Positions 18,301-27,236 of a DNA stretch of 27,236 bases are shown here, piece by piece. The notes beneath the pieces are model-generated. The model was given only the letters and a program-made list of their open reading frames with translations. It did no database searches and was not told the DNA's origin. A program made the position numbers and the translations under genes. This stretch comes from Gonium pectorale (taxonomy: Eukaryota; Chlorophyta; Chlorophyceae; Chlamydomonadales; Volvocaceae): assembly GCA_001584585.1 (NCBI GenBank), contig LSYV01000010.1, positions 2,032,091 through 2,059,326 of the forward strand. Reading direction: 5' to 3'. Position 1 is the stretch's first letter, and each line of letters begins with the position of its first letter.

Positions 18301-21080
18301 TCGTCGAGGTAGGCGTAGCCGCGGCAGGGCTTGATGATCAGCCGGGCGGTGTCGCCTGGCGGCGGTTGGGGGAGCGGCCGGGTGGGGGGAGCAGGCTCGA
18401 GGCCGGGCACATGGCATCACAGCGTGCAGGGCTGTGCCGATGGTTAGGAGGGGGGATTTGAAGGGAAAGGAGAATTAACACCGACGAGCTGGGCGACAGG
18501 AGGGGGGAGAGCATGCCGGGCCGGGCTCGATCAGCATTTTGGCACCCCTCTAGGGGAGGCGCGGAAAGGTGGTTGGGACCCGTGAGGACATGAAACTCAG
18601 CGCTGACGGCGTGGGCGCTGGACGATGCCGATGCTGAATGATTGGGATCATGTTGTGGTGTTGGAGGGAGGGAGGGGGGGTGTGGAGGGAGAGAGGGAGG
18701 GGGGGGGTCAGAGGGCATGGGTTGGTGCACAAGGGGCGCGCAGGCGCCCACAGACAGGCGCGACGCAGGTGAGGGTATGGACCCCAGACACCCCGCCTGC
18801 CCATCTGTATCCGCCGCGCGGCCCCTGCGCACACGGTCACTTTCCAACGCCTCTTGGCATCCGGCTGCGCCTCTTGCCGCCCGCGCCGCCCGGCCGTATC
18901 GGTGCGCGTGTGCATCAATACGGTGCGTCTTGTCAACCCGCTCTCCGCTTTCACGGCCCTCCGCTGTTGCCCCACCTGTGCGCTGGTTCCGGATCTTGAG
19001 GTCGCAGGAGCAATCGACCCAGAAGCGGCCCAAGATGATGTCGTTGATCACCAGCGAGCCCAGGTTCAGCCTGGCGGTTTAACCGAGGCGGGCAGGAGGC
19101 GGGCTGCGGGTTTGGCGGGTGGGCTGCGGCTGAGCGTGAGGGGCGTGGACTGCAGTCATAGGCGAGGCCAGCCGGAAGCGGCATGACATCCTAACAACGC
19201 ACGTGTCCCCTCGGAACCCACGCCCAGCTTGAGTATGCGCTTTGAGGCGATCGCGGCACCAGCATCAGCCCCAGGGCCGGCGTCAGTGCGCTCCTGAAGG
19301 CTGGGAAGGAGTGGTCGTAGAGCGACAACTCGCCTCATGTCGCGCGTTCCGTTCACCAGCGCCCCATACCGGTTGATCCAATGAACCCCGTCGATCGCCT
19401 CATGTCCACCCGCAAACAAATGGACCAAGCGGCTTCACCCTCCTTCCCGTACCCACCTGTATTCCTCGTCAAAGGCCTTCAGCCTCACGGACATGTGCCC
19501 CGCCAGGATGCAGTCGATGGCCTTGCCCCAGAACTTGGTCTTGGTCTCAACCTCGCCGTACAGCTCATACCCCTGGGGACCTGCCGTGCAGTGCCGCACA
19601 GCAGCACGGTACGTCAAAAATGATATTAAGGACCGCAGGGGCCTTGGGTGCATGCTGGAGAATACGCTGGATGCAGTCCACCGTCTGACTCCCGCACCAT
19701 CCGCCTCATTCTCTTAAACGACCGCGGTCAATAATGGTTGAAAGCTTTTATGGCCCAGGCCCACCCAAGAGCTCTCGGTGCATTTGTCTTTGAAGTTTCA
19801 GAAGAGAGACGGCGTGTTCAGGACCTTATGGCTCGTGAGAGGACACCCGCCTTGGGACGGATGTAACATTACATAGCACATAACATAACAGCGTGTGCTG
19901 TCAGGAGGCCCGTTTACACGTGCCGGGGACCCGCCCCCGCCCCCGCCCTCACCTCCTCCGTCCGCCACAAAGCACGAGACAGGCGGGTGGTGCGAGACCT
20001 GCTCGCTGATGTACCTGTGGGTGAGAGAACACAGAGCGCTCGACACGCAGCTGTCTGGCGCATGCCGTACATCAGCAGCCATGTGCGGGGCACGCCTCGT
20101 ACCCACCCAGAAATGAAAACCCGGTCCCGAGCCTGAGCGCTGGTGCCTTCCTCTCCCGCACGATCACGCCCACGCACACGGGCCCCCTCCCCAGCCCCTT
20201 GCGCCGCCCGCCCGCGGCCGTGCCCAACCCACCGCGCGCTCCCGTCGTACGCCTGCCACTCGAAGGTCTCCCCCAGCAGCGGGTTGAAGGGCTTGTTGTC
20301 GCGCAGCGGCTGGCTGTTGTGGCCGGCCAGCAGCCACACGCTCACAAGCATCAGCCGCTCCAGCGGGTCCGGGCAGCACGCGGCGCGCTCCAGCAGGGAA
20401 CGGTTCGCCAGCGGCTCCGCAAGCCTGTTGGGCGTGGCGGGGGTGGCGGGGGGTGGCGGGTTCGGGATGGCAGGACGCGGTGCGGGGCGGGGGATGTTGG
20501 AGGGGAAGCCGGAGGCGCATGTCATGCCCATCCCGTCGAAGGCGGAATGCCAGAAGGTTCCCAGCGGCGCCTCCGTTAGCTCGCGAGCCGGGGGAAGAGC
20601 AGGCCGGGCGAAGGACGGGCCGCGGAAAGGTTACCGTGCGCCCACTGGTCTCCCGTTGAAGCCCCCCCGGGGGGAAAGGGGTGTTCGCAAAGGGTGAAGG
20701 ACATCCGTCCACGGACAAAGCCCCGGGGGTGGGGAGCAAGGGAGGAGGAAAGGCGAGTGCAAGGGGATAGGGACGGGACGAGGGCATTGGTCTTAAGGCG
20801 AGGAGCGTTTGCGTATTTCGTGGGACCATGGGGCTGCGGACCTATGAGCGGCATCCGGGCGACTACAAGGGCACCACCCCGCGACCCCATCCACACAGGG
20901 TGACGCACGGGGTGGCGTGCCGTGCGTGCTGTCGCACCGTTGCGTCATGGACAGCGGCTCGTTGATGGTCGCCGGCATGGTGATGCGCGTCAGGTCCCCG
21001 CCAATGGCCTGCTTGAGGATGCCCCAGATGCTGAAGCCGCGACCCAGCGGCTTGGGCGCCGGCAGCCGGCAGCGGCCCTC
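15345..21080 (-). other. ORD (OSBP-related lipid-binding) domain exons
   Basis: The domain begins in exon 21172-20938 with GFSIWGILKQAIGGDL and MPATINEPLSMTQR. It continues with LLAGHNSQPLRDNKPFNPLL (exon 20424-20233), then RYISEQVSHHPPVSCF spanning 20233/20014, then YELYGEVETKTKFWGKAID. Next come INDIILGRFWVD (exon 19070-18976), TGDTARLIIKP, HLPPTD, gap, FRPDMRALELGEW, and LRLEEKQRAARR. The end is VWEFTGEYWAAREAKAWGQL. The paired His and the Lys/Arg residues of these motifs bind the PI4P headgroup in known ORPs. All signatures are present except the few residues hidden by the N run, so the domain is probably functional. Confidence 0.88.
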
Positions 21081-24000
21081 GTACGGCCGCCGGGGCGACG
21101 GCGCTGCCGCCACCGCTGTCTCGCTGTCGTCCTCATCGTCCTCGTCCTCCTCCTCAAGCGTCGCATCCGTCTCTAGCTCCTGGGGCGGCGGCGGGAGGAG
21201 CGGGAGAACGGGGAGGGACGCGTTCCGAAATAATCCACACGTAACCGTTGTACGCGACTCGGTACATGATTGCCGTACACGACTTCTGTACTGCGGGGCG
21301 TGCACACGCTTGCGCAAACCCTTCCCTCTTGGGCATGGCCCGCACCTCCAGACAATCCGACTCCCCATCGGACTGAGCGCCTGCACACCACACACCCACA
21401 CTTCCGTGAGCGCGCAGCTCGTTTTACCGGCATCCTCACACCCCGTAACCCTTTCTACCCGACCGTCCCCTGCCTAACACGGCCACGCAAGCTCCCACAA
21501 CCCTACATTCCCATTCCAAGCTCGTTTCGCATCGCGCCCACGCCGCCCACGGCCCCTTACCTCTCCCTTGCCGCTCGTTCGCCGCTCGCCGGCTCCCGGC
21601 CTCGACGCTGCTCGCCCGCCCTTGCCGCCCTTACCGCGTCGCCGGTCCTCCTCCTCCTCCTCTTCCGCGTCGGGCGGCGGCGGCGCATCCGCTGCCAGCA
21701 ACGGCCCGTGGCCGCCTGCAGCGGCGATGTACTCCACCTGTTACGGCGGCCACGATTGGCAGTTAGCGCTGCGGAGGTTTGGGGCCAGGCAATGTGCTCC
21801 ATCTCTGACGCTCGTCCCGTCTGTTCCGTGGCAATATCGCCCCGCCTGACCCCTCGGTGGCCTCGGCTACCCTCCCACCCGGCACCGTCTCCCCACATCT
21901 ACCTAGGCGGCCGCCACGAGAGGTTTGCATCGCGCGTCGCCTTGAAGCCGCGACGTGCCCCGCCCCGCTTGCCCGACCTCGCCTCGCCCCTCCCCACCCC
22001 CGGGGCCCGCGCGCCGCCCGCTGCCGCGCGTTGCGTGGCCGGGAGGCTGCGTGACCCTCTTGCCCCTTCCACCTCGGGCCCTGCCTCCCTCAGCCCCGGC
22101 TGACGTTGCCCCAGCCGCTGCTGATCCCCATACACTCCGCTCACCTGCCGGACCACCTCGAGGGCGTTCAGCACCTCGGCCCGCTGCGCCAGCGCGGCCT
22201 CCTCCTCCTCAGCCTCCTCATCGTCATCCTACAGGAAACATAGTGGGCATACAGGCGGGCGGGCCATTACTCGTCCGCGGGGCACTTGAACGCAAAAAGA
22301 TACAAGCGCCGGCGTGATTAACTTAAACGCTTGATGAGTTCTTCCTCAGCCTCCTCGGCGTTTAGCGTTTCGACCCGTCTCCCTTCTTCTCTAACCCCCC
22401 GCTCACCCGTAGCGCGCAGAGGAGCAGGAGGGAGGGGTGTTTTGGGGAGTCAGATATGGGGAAAGGCGTTGTCACTAAAGAGGCCTTTAGGCGCACGCTG
22501 CGTTTCGGGGGGGGGTCGCAACGGCGCCGACTGCGCTTCACATCTTCCCGGTGCCCATCTGGTGCCCTCGGCACCCTGCGCGGTCGAATGCGCGCACGAG
22601 TTCGCCGGCGGCCCACCCGCCCGCCCACCCCCCACGCACCTCCTCCTCCGTGCCGGCGCCCGGGTAGCTGCCGTGCTGCGCGTAGGGCGCCTCATCGTCG
22701 TCCGCCACCACCCCACCCATGCGGTGCACGTGGGGGTTGTCATCGTCCAGGATGGAGTAGTCCACGCCTGGGAGTCATGGGTTTGGGTGGGTAATGGGGG
22801 TTGGGCCAAGGGGTCCGGGACAACTCGTCTGGGACAAGGGGGCGCAGGTTCTTTCAAGAGGGGAAACGTGGACGTGGCAATCAGACGTGAGGTTCTGGGT
22901 TGCAGCCAGGCAAATGTGGGCAGCATAGCCGTACGTCCAAAACCGTGTGGCTCAAAGGCCACACGGGTGGGGGGGAATGGGGGAGGGAGGGAAGGGCTTT
23001 GCGCGCGAGGAGTGCACTGATGTGCACCGGAGGGGACCCCACGACGACGCGAACATGCACAACAGCCACAGCGCAAGCAGGCACCCAACATGGCAAAGTG
23101 GACAAATGAGCTGGAGCGTTCGTAGAGGTGCGTTTGCCAAGTACCGCAGGAGCCACGCCTTCCCGCAACCGTCGCCTTACCCTCGTCAAACGCCTCCACG
23201 ACGTCAAAGGCGTCCTCGTCCGCCGTGCAGGCGCTGCCCGCCTCGCTGCCGCCGTCGCCGGCGGCGGATGCAACAGCAGCAGCGGGAATGCTGCCGCTGG
23301 CGCGCTTCTGGCCGCCGCTAGCCGGGCCCACCGGGTAGCCTCCTCCGCCGAGGCCCAAGCCAGGCCCGCTGACGCCGCGGCTGCGGCCGCCGGCGCGGTG
23401 GGTGCTGGAGCGCAGGATGTCGAGGGCCCTGCGGCGGTGCGAAGAATGGGGGGTTCAGAGGGGCGGCCGCGTCGCTGGGGGTGGGGGGATTGCACCGCAG
23501 CATGCGGCGTGCGGCGATTGATGTCACCCAGGAGGGGGTGCCGGCCAAAACAGGGATACCGGCCGCCAGTGGAGACTAAGGATAAACAGGAAAACAGGGA
23601 TACCGGCCGCCAGTAGAGACTAAGGATAAACAGGAAAACAGGGATACCGGCCGCCAGTGGAGACTAAGGATAAACAGGAAAACAGGGATACCGCCCGCCA
23701 GTGGAGACTTCCTCGGGACCACTACAGTGGACGTGCGCGTCGGCGTCGGCGATTTGGCAGCCTGACCTCGCTCGCCACGCTCTACCCAGGGTTCGCGCTC
23801 ACTTGTTCAGCGCCGCGTTCTCCGCCTCCAGGTTGGTAATCCGCACCGCCTCGTTGTGCAGCGTTGCCCGCACCGCATCCACCAGGGCGCCCACAGCGGA
23901 CACCAGGTTGGGGGCTGCGAGGAAGGCAAGCCCCCGGCCGAGGCAGACCTCACTCGGTGAGCTTCATGGCATAAATGGATTTCTCACTCGTGAACTGGCG

Positions 24001-27000
24001 AACCAGTAGCACTCGCACGCCGGGCCCCGATCGCCTCAGGCGAGGAGTGCGGGAGATTGGAGCGGAAACATCGCGGCGTAGCAAGTACTGGCGGGCTCTT
24101 CAGCAGCGCACGCGGGATACGCATTCGACGGGTGAAGCAGCGCACCAACGCGGGTGCATGCTGTTTTGAAGTAGCACACCAACCTTGCGCGCACGCGCTC
24201 GGGGCATGTGGGAGGCCCCTGGGCCTCCCACGTGCCCGAGGCCAAGGCCCAGGCCCAGGACAGCGGCCTCACCGCAGCATGCACAACAAGCAAGGAGTGG
24301 AAAGCCGCGGCGCCCCGGGGAACCACTACCGCCATGTGCGCACCTTGCGGCGCCAGCACCTGCCCCGGCGCCGCGCGCCCGCGGCTGCGGCTGCGGGCGA
24401 TCAGCCCTAGCGACACAGGCCGCTCCAGGGCGCCGCACTCGCCTCCCTCCCGCTCGCCGCCATTTGCGGCGGCCGCCGGCCCCACGTTCAGCTCCCCGCG
24501 GCGACCGGCCAGTGACAGCCGTCCGGGAGGCGTGGCCGCGGGCGAGACGCCGCCGCTGGCGGCAGCGGCAGCTGTCTCCAGAGCGACGGCGCCATAACTT
24601 GGCGCTGATGGGGAATCGCGCGGCGAGGCGGCGGCGGTGGACCCCGCCACGTAGTCGGCGGCGAGGTTCGTCGCCGAGACGGCAGGTGGCCGGGTGGCGC
24701 GGACGCTGAGCGCGTTGGAGAGGGCCGCGTGGGAGGTGAGGGGCAGCAGCGGCTGTTGCCCAAGCTGGCCCAGGCCTGGGGCAGGAGGGTTGAAGGGGAA
24801 CGGGAACGAATAACGACGAGCTGGGCGCCAGCAGCGTTGGGGGGAGCACACACACACACGCCGCCTGGCGCGGCTTGCTTTCCCGGTGCTCGTAGGTGAG
24901 ACAACGGTATTCAGCGGGTCGGGGGGCTGGGTGGGCGGGGAGCCGGGAGACATGCACCAGCCCGCATGCGACGCACGTAGAGTAGACTAAGCGCATTCCA
25001 TCACGGCATTGCATAGGGTCACCCCAGAGAGAATTCTGGGCCGCATCGGGGGCTACGGTGGTGGTCGCCGCCGAACTAACATGCAGAGACATCGCCCCTT
25101 CGACTGCCTCGGGAGCTGGGTCCTACACCGACGCCATCACTTTCGCGCTTACGCTCGTCGTATGCGTTTTCCTTTTCAACACACACGCACGCTACGGTGG
25201 TGGTCGCCGCCGAACTCACATGCAGGGACATCGCCCCTTCGACTGCCTCGGGAGCTGGGTCCTACACCGACGCCATCACTTTCGCGCTTACGCTCGTCGT
25301 ATGCGTTTTCCTTTTCAACACACACACGCACATACACACACGCGGTGCACTCTTGTTTTGTCTTGTATAGAACTGTTTTGAGCATACCGTAACGCATGCA
25401 TAACACACGCGGTGCGCTCCGCCACCCATAACAAACACGCACGCGGGTGCGGAGCTCCAAGAGGGCTGGCGCAATACGGATGTTGGCGGTGCAGGGAAGG
25501 GGGGGGGCCTGGCGGCCGGAGTCGAGGGGGACCTTCCACACATCTAAGAAGCCGGCTGTGCAGTTGCCCGTGTGTACATTACGAACAACAGCCCTGCACC
25601 ACACACTTCGACCTCATTGGTCCAAGCTTTGGCCTCCACCCGGGCCTGGTCCTAAAGCTGGCTCCCGCGCCTCCGTGTGCCTCCATCGGTTGCCTACCCC
25701 ATCCCACCCCACACCACCCCACCCCACCTGCCGTCATCCCCGCCAGCTGCGAGCCCAGCACCCCCAGGTGCCGCTCCACCTCCCCCACCAGCGGGGCCAG
25801 CTCGGCCATGCGGTCGGCTGTGCGCTGCCGGATGCGCCGCCGCTGGTCCGCGTCGTGCTCCACCGCGGCAGCGGCCCCGCCCACCGTCGGGAGCGCAGAC
25901 GCGACTGGGGAGGTGAGCAGGAGAGGAGGGCAGGAGGACGGGACCGTGGGTAATGGGGCGGAGGAACGCAAGCAGCCCGCGGATGCGGTGAATACGGTCG
26001 GGCCGAAGCAGAGATGCCTCTTGGCCGTGGCACACGGTGCGCAACCCACACCACCCTCCCCCTCAACGCCATCCCCAAGCCTAACCCACGTTCCACTTCG
26101 TCATCGACCCCAAGGCAGCAACACCAGCTGCACCCGCACCTGCCAGACCGCTAACCTGTCGGACGCGCTGTTACGCACAGTACAACACACGGGAGGGTCC
26201 TTGACGCGCATCCCGGCAACGACCTACCCGCTGCCCCCATGACACAACTGCCCGCCCAAACGCAGCAACACCCGCCAGCGCCCGCCACCCCACCGCCCGC
26301 CTCGCCTGCGCCGGTATCCAGGCCGCCCCCTCCACAGGCAAACAACCGGCACCGCGAACGGTGCACGGCACGCGGCCACGAGCGCCTCGCACCTCCCGCC
26401 GTCGCCTCGCCGCCCTCGGCCGCCACCCGCTCCACCACCTCCTTGTGCTTGCGGTAGGCGGCTATGGACTCGTTGAGGCAGGCCACCCAGGGCTTGCGCT
26501 CCTCGGGGCGCAGCACGCGCAGGAAGATGGTGCCGGCGGGCGTGATCAGCTGGATCTGGCGCGGGTTCGACTCGTCCTGCACCACCGTCGCACCCATGAG
26601 GCTCGTGCTCCAGACCTGCGGCAATGGACGGGGGGCAGGAACAGCAGCAACAGCAGCAGCAGAGATATCAGAACCGTGTTGGACGGTTGCAAACGCAGCC
26701 GTGCCGGCGGGCTGGGGCCAGAGAAGCGCCGTCCCGTCCCGGGAGGTGGAAACCTTGGGAGCAGCTGGGGGCTGGGGACCGCCTTGGACAGGAGGCGGAG
26801 GCGTCCAGTCGTACAATATCTCGATAGGCAGTGCCCGCGTGTGAGTCGACGTGACGGACGTGACGGGCGAGGGCGTAGCGGCAGTGGCCGCCCCGGGCCC
26901 AGCGCCTGGCGGCCACCCGCGGGCGTACGGTACCCTACAGTGCCGTACCTTGCCCTGCATGTTGGAGCGCTTGTAGATAAGCAGCACGCCGGGCGCCTCC

Positions 27001-27111
27001 GAGGCCACAAAGTAGCGCCGCCCCCAGCGCTTGAAGTTGCCCAGCCACAGCCACATGTAGGAGGCGGGCGGCATGCCGTCGCGCTTCAGGCGCAGTGCGC
27101 TCGTGGCGTAC
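15345..27111 (-). CDS. Oxysterol-binding-protein-related protein (ORP), PH + ORD type, 5' partial, gap inside
   Basis: A lipid-transfer protein of the OSBP/ORP family; members move sterols or other lipids, often against PI4P, at membrane contact sites. Inferred exons, 5' to 3': 27111-26949, 26615-26393, 25904-25728, 24775-24344, 23914-23803, 23428-23181, 22767-22640, 22228-22145, 21737-21635, 21172-20938, 20424-20233, 20014-19953, 19580-19457, 19070-18976, 18355-18255, 17674-17523, 17002-16939 (runs into N), 16287-16232 (leaves N), 15959-15870, 15470-15345 (stop TGA). All phases match. About 989 residues are visible: PH domain (1-120), coiled coil (145-185), low-complexity linker, second coiled coil (340-370), acidic linker (440-590), ORD (about 600 to the end). 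ORD signatures: NKPFNPLLGETFEW, EQVSHHPP, KTKFWGK, LPPTD, FRPDMR, LRLEEKQR, WEFTGEYW. The N-terminus is outside the window. Confidence 0.92.
16288..16938. other. Assembly gap (651 N)
   Basis: The run of N falls between the ORP exon that ends LPPTDV and the exon that starts FRPDMR. In other ORPs these motifs are separated by only one or two residues, so the gap can hide almost no coding sequence and probably covers an intron. Confidence 0.98.
20938..23428 (-). other. Acidic linker of the ORP between coiled coil and ORD
   Basis: Four consecutive exons and the start of a fifth carry dense acidic runs: DEDAFDVVEAFDE (exon 23428-23181), VDYSILDDDNPH and VVADDDEAPYA (22767-22640), DDDEEAEEEEAAL (22228-22145), DAEEEEEEDRRR (21737-21635), and LEEEDEDDEDDSE (21172-20938). 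The region also has Gly/Ser-rich parts. It joins PH and coiled coils to the ORD, and its charge suggests a flexible, disordered tether. A region resembling a VAP-binding (FFAT) motif lies at its start. Confidence 0.7.
23547..23709. repeat. Intronic 44-bp minisatellite (about 3.7 units)
   Basis: CAGGGATACC recurs at 23551, 23595, 23639 and 23683, exactly 44 bases apart. Units differ by single bases (CAGTGG or CAGTAG; ACCGGCC or ACCGCCC). The array lies in the ORP intron 23429-23802. On the ORP sense strand each unit reads TTTTCCTGTTTATCCTTAG, a pyrimidine-rich tract ending in AG, like a 3' splice site. Confidence 0.95.
24198..24240. repeat. Long near-perfect palindrome in an ORP intron
   Basis: The arms CTCGGGGCATGTGGGAGG and CCTCCCACGTGCCCGAG pair through GGCCC/GGGCC. 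The result is a stem of about 20 pairs with one bulged G, one mismatch and a 2-base centre. It lies in the intron 23915-24343, about 100 bases from the donor. Confidence 0.85.
25052..25330. repeat. 139-bp tandem duplication in an ORP intron
   Basis: GCTACGGTGGTGGTCGCCGC starts at 25052 and again at 25191. The two 139-base copies differ at only a few positions (for example ACTAACATG or ACTCACATG). They are followed by a CA-rich microsatellite. Both lie in the 952-base intron between the exons at 25904-25728 and 24775-24344. Confidence 0.95.
26393..27111 (-). other. PH domain exons of the ORP
   Basis: Two exons (27111-26949 and 26615-26393) join in phase 0. The first gives MWLWLGNFKRWGRRYFV and PGVLLIYKRS, the strands and basic loop typical of a phosphoinositide-binding PH domain. 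The second gives RQIQLITPAGTIFLRVL and EERKPWVACLNESIAAY, the last strand and the C-terminal helix with its invariant Trp. The Lys/Arg-rich loop after the first strand suggests phosphoinositide binding, as in OSBP relatives; this is inference. The very first strand may lie in an exon beyond the right edge. Confidence 0.8.
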
Positions 27112-27236
27112 CTGCGAGGGAGGACGGGGGGGAGGATTTGAAGGAAACAGGGTCTGATAGGATAAGACTGGACGCCAGCTGCGGTCGCCCGTCCGGCGAC
27201 GGGGGGGGGGCGCGGGAGTAGGGCGTGGCTTGACAT

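Noticed and set aside
19156..19428. Possible extra ORP exon reading WINRYGALVNGTRD
   Set aside because: It superficially resembles the ORD segment with WI..YG, but the exon at 19070-18976 supplies that segment (INDIILGRFWVD) with the right phase. This one lies wholly in the preceding intron.
20143..20697. Plus-strand open frames opposite ORP exons, also near 8013-8801 and 26361-27221
   Set aside because: They are antisense shadows of supported coding exons, which often leave the opposite strand open at high GC.
23547..23709. CRISPR-like array
   Set aside because: The 44-bp units are contiguous with no unique spacers, and the context is a eukaryotic intron.
24315..24400. Alternative donor GGGGCAG|GTGCTG for the ORP exon 24775-24344
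   Set aside because: It would end the exon in phase 0, which does not match the next exon. The donor CGCAAG|GTGCGC 17 or so bases on restores the frame.

Overview
The window looks like nuclear DNA from a volvocine green alga (Chlamydomonas, Gonium or Volvox type). The reasons are high GC, genes split by many introns of about 130 to 1,060 bases with GTGAGC or GTGCG donors and NCAG acceptors, Ala/Gly/Ser/Pro/Gln-rich insertions in proteins, and minisatellites inside introns. I cannot name the species. Nothing bacterial, organellar or viral was seen, and no rRNA, tRNA or CRISPR.

Layout. (1) 1-1831, plus strand: the last three exons of a gene whose C-terminal part resembles P-loop NTPase/small-molecule kinase proteins. 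Its long intron holds a 23-bp minisatellite and a G-rich tract. (2) 1832-7497: no convincing intact gene. A decayed minus-strand reading frame with an in-frame stop lies at 3081-3766. (3) 7566-9503, minus strand: a two-exon gene for a 558-residue low-complexity protein that I do not recognise. It has one compact, helix-rich core. (4) 9577-13887: a head-to-tail pair of related units. Unit 1 (about 3.1 kb) carries a plus-strand gene or gene fragment with features of a secreted or extracellular protein. Unit 2 (about 1.2 kb) is the same unit lacking about 1.94 kb of its interior. (5) 13888-15344: no gene; probably 3' UTR and spacer, with a duplicated 56-bp element. (6) 15345-27111, minus strand: the best-supported gene, an oxysterol-binding-protein-related protein (ORP) with an N-terminal PH domain, coiled coils, a very acidic linker and a complete-looking lipid-binding (ORD) domain. 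It spans at least 19 exons and is interrupted by a 651-base run of N. Its N-terminus lies beyond the right edge.

The ORP exons were joined by hand. Every junction keeps the reading frame, and the joined product contains the ORD signatures in the family order (NPLLGETFEW, EQVSHHPP, KTKFWGK, LPPTD, FRPD, LEEKQR). The genes do not form a functional cluster. The most unusual structures are the tandem unit with an internally deleted partner, the minisatellites that repeat splice-site-like sequence inside introns, and a pair of alternative acceptors 7 nt apart just before the ORD.
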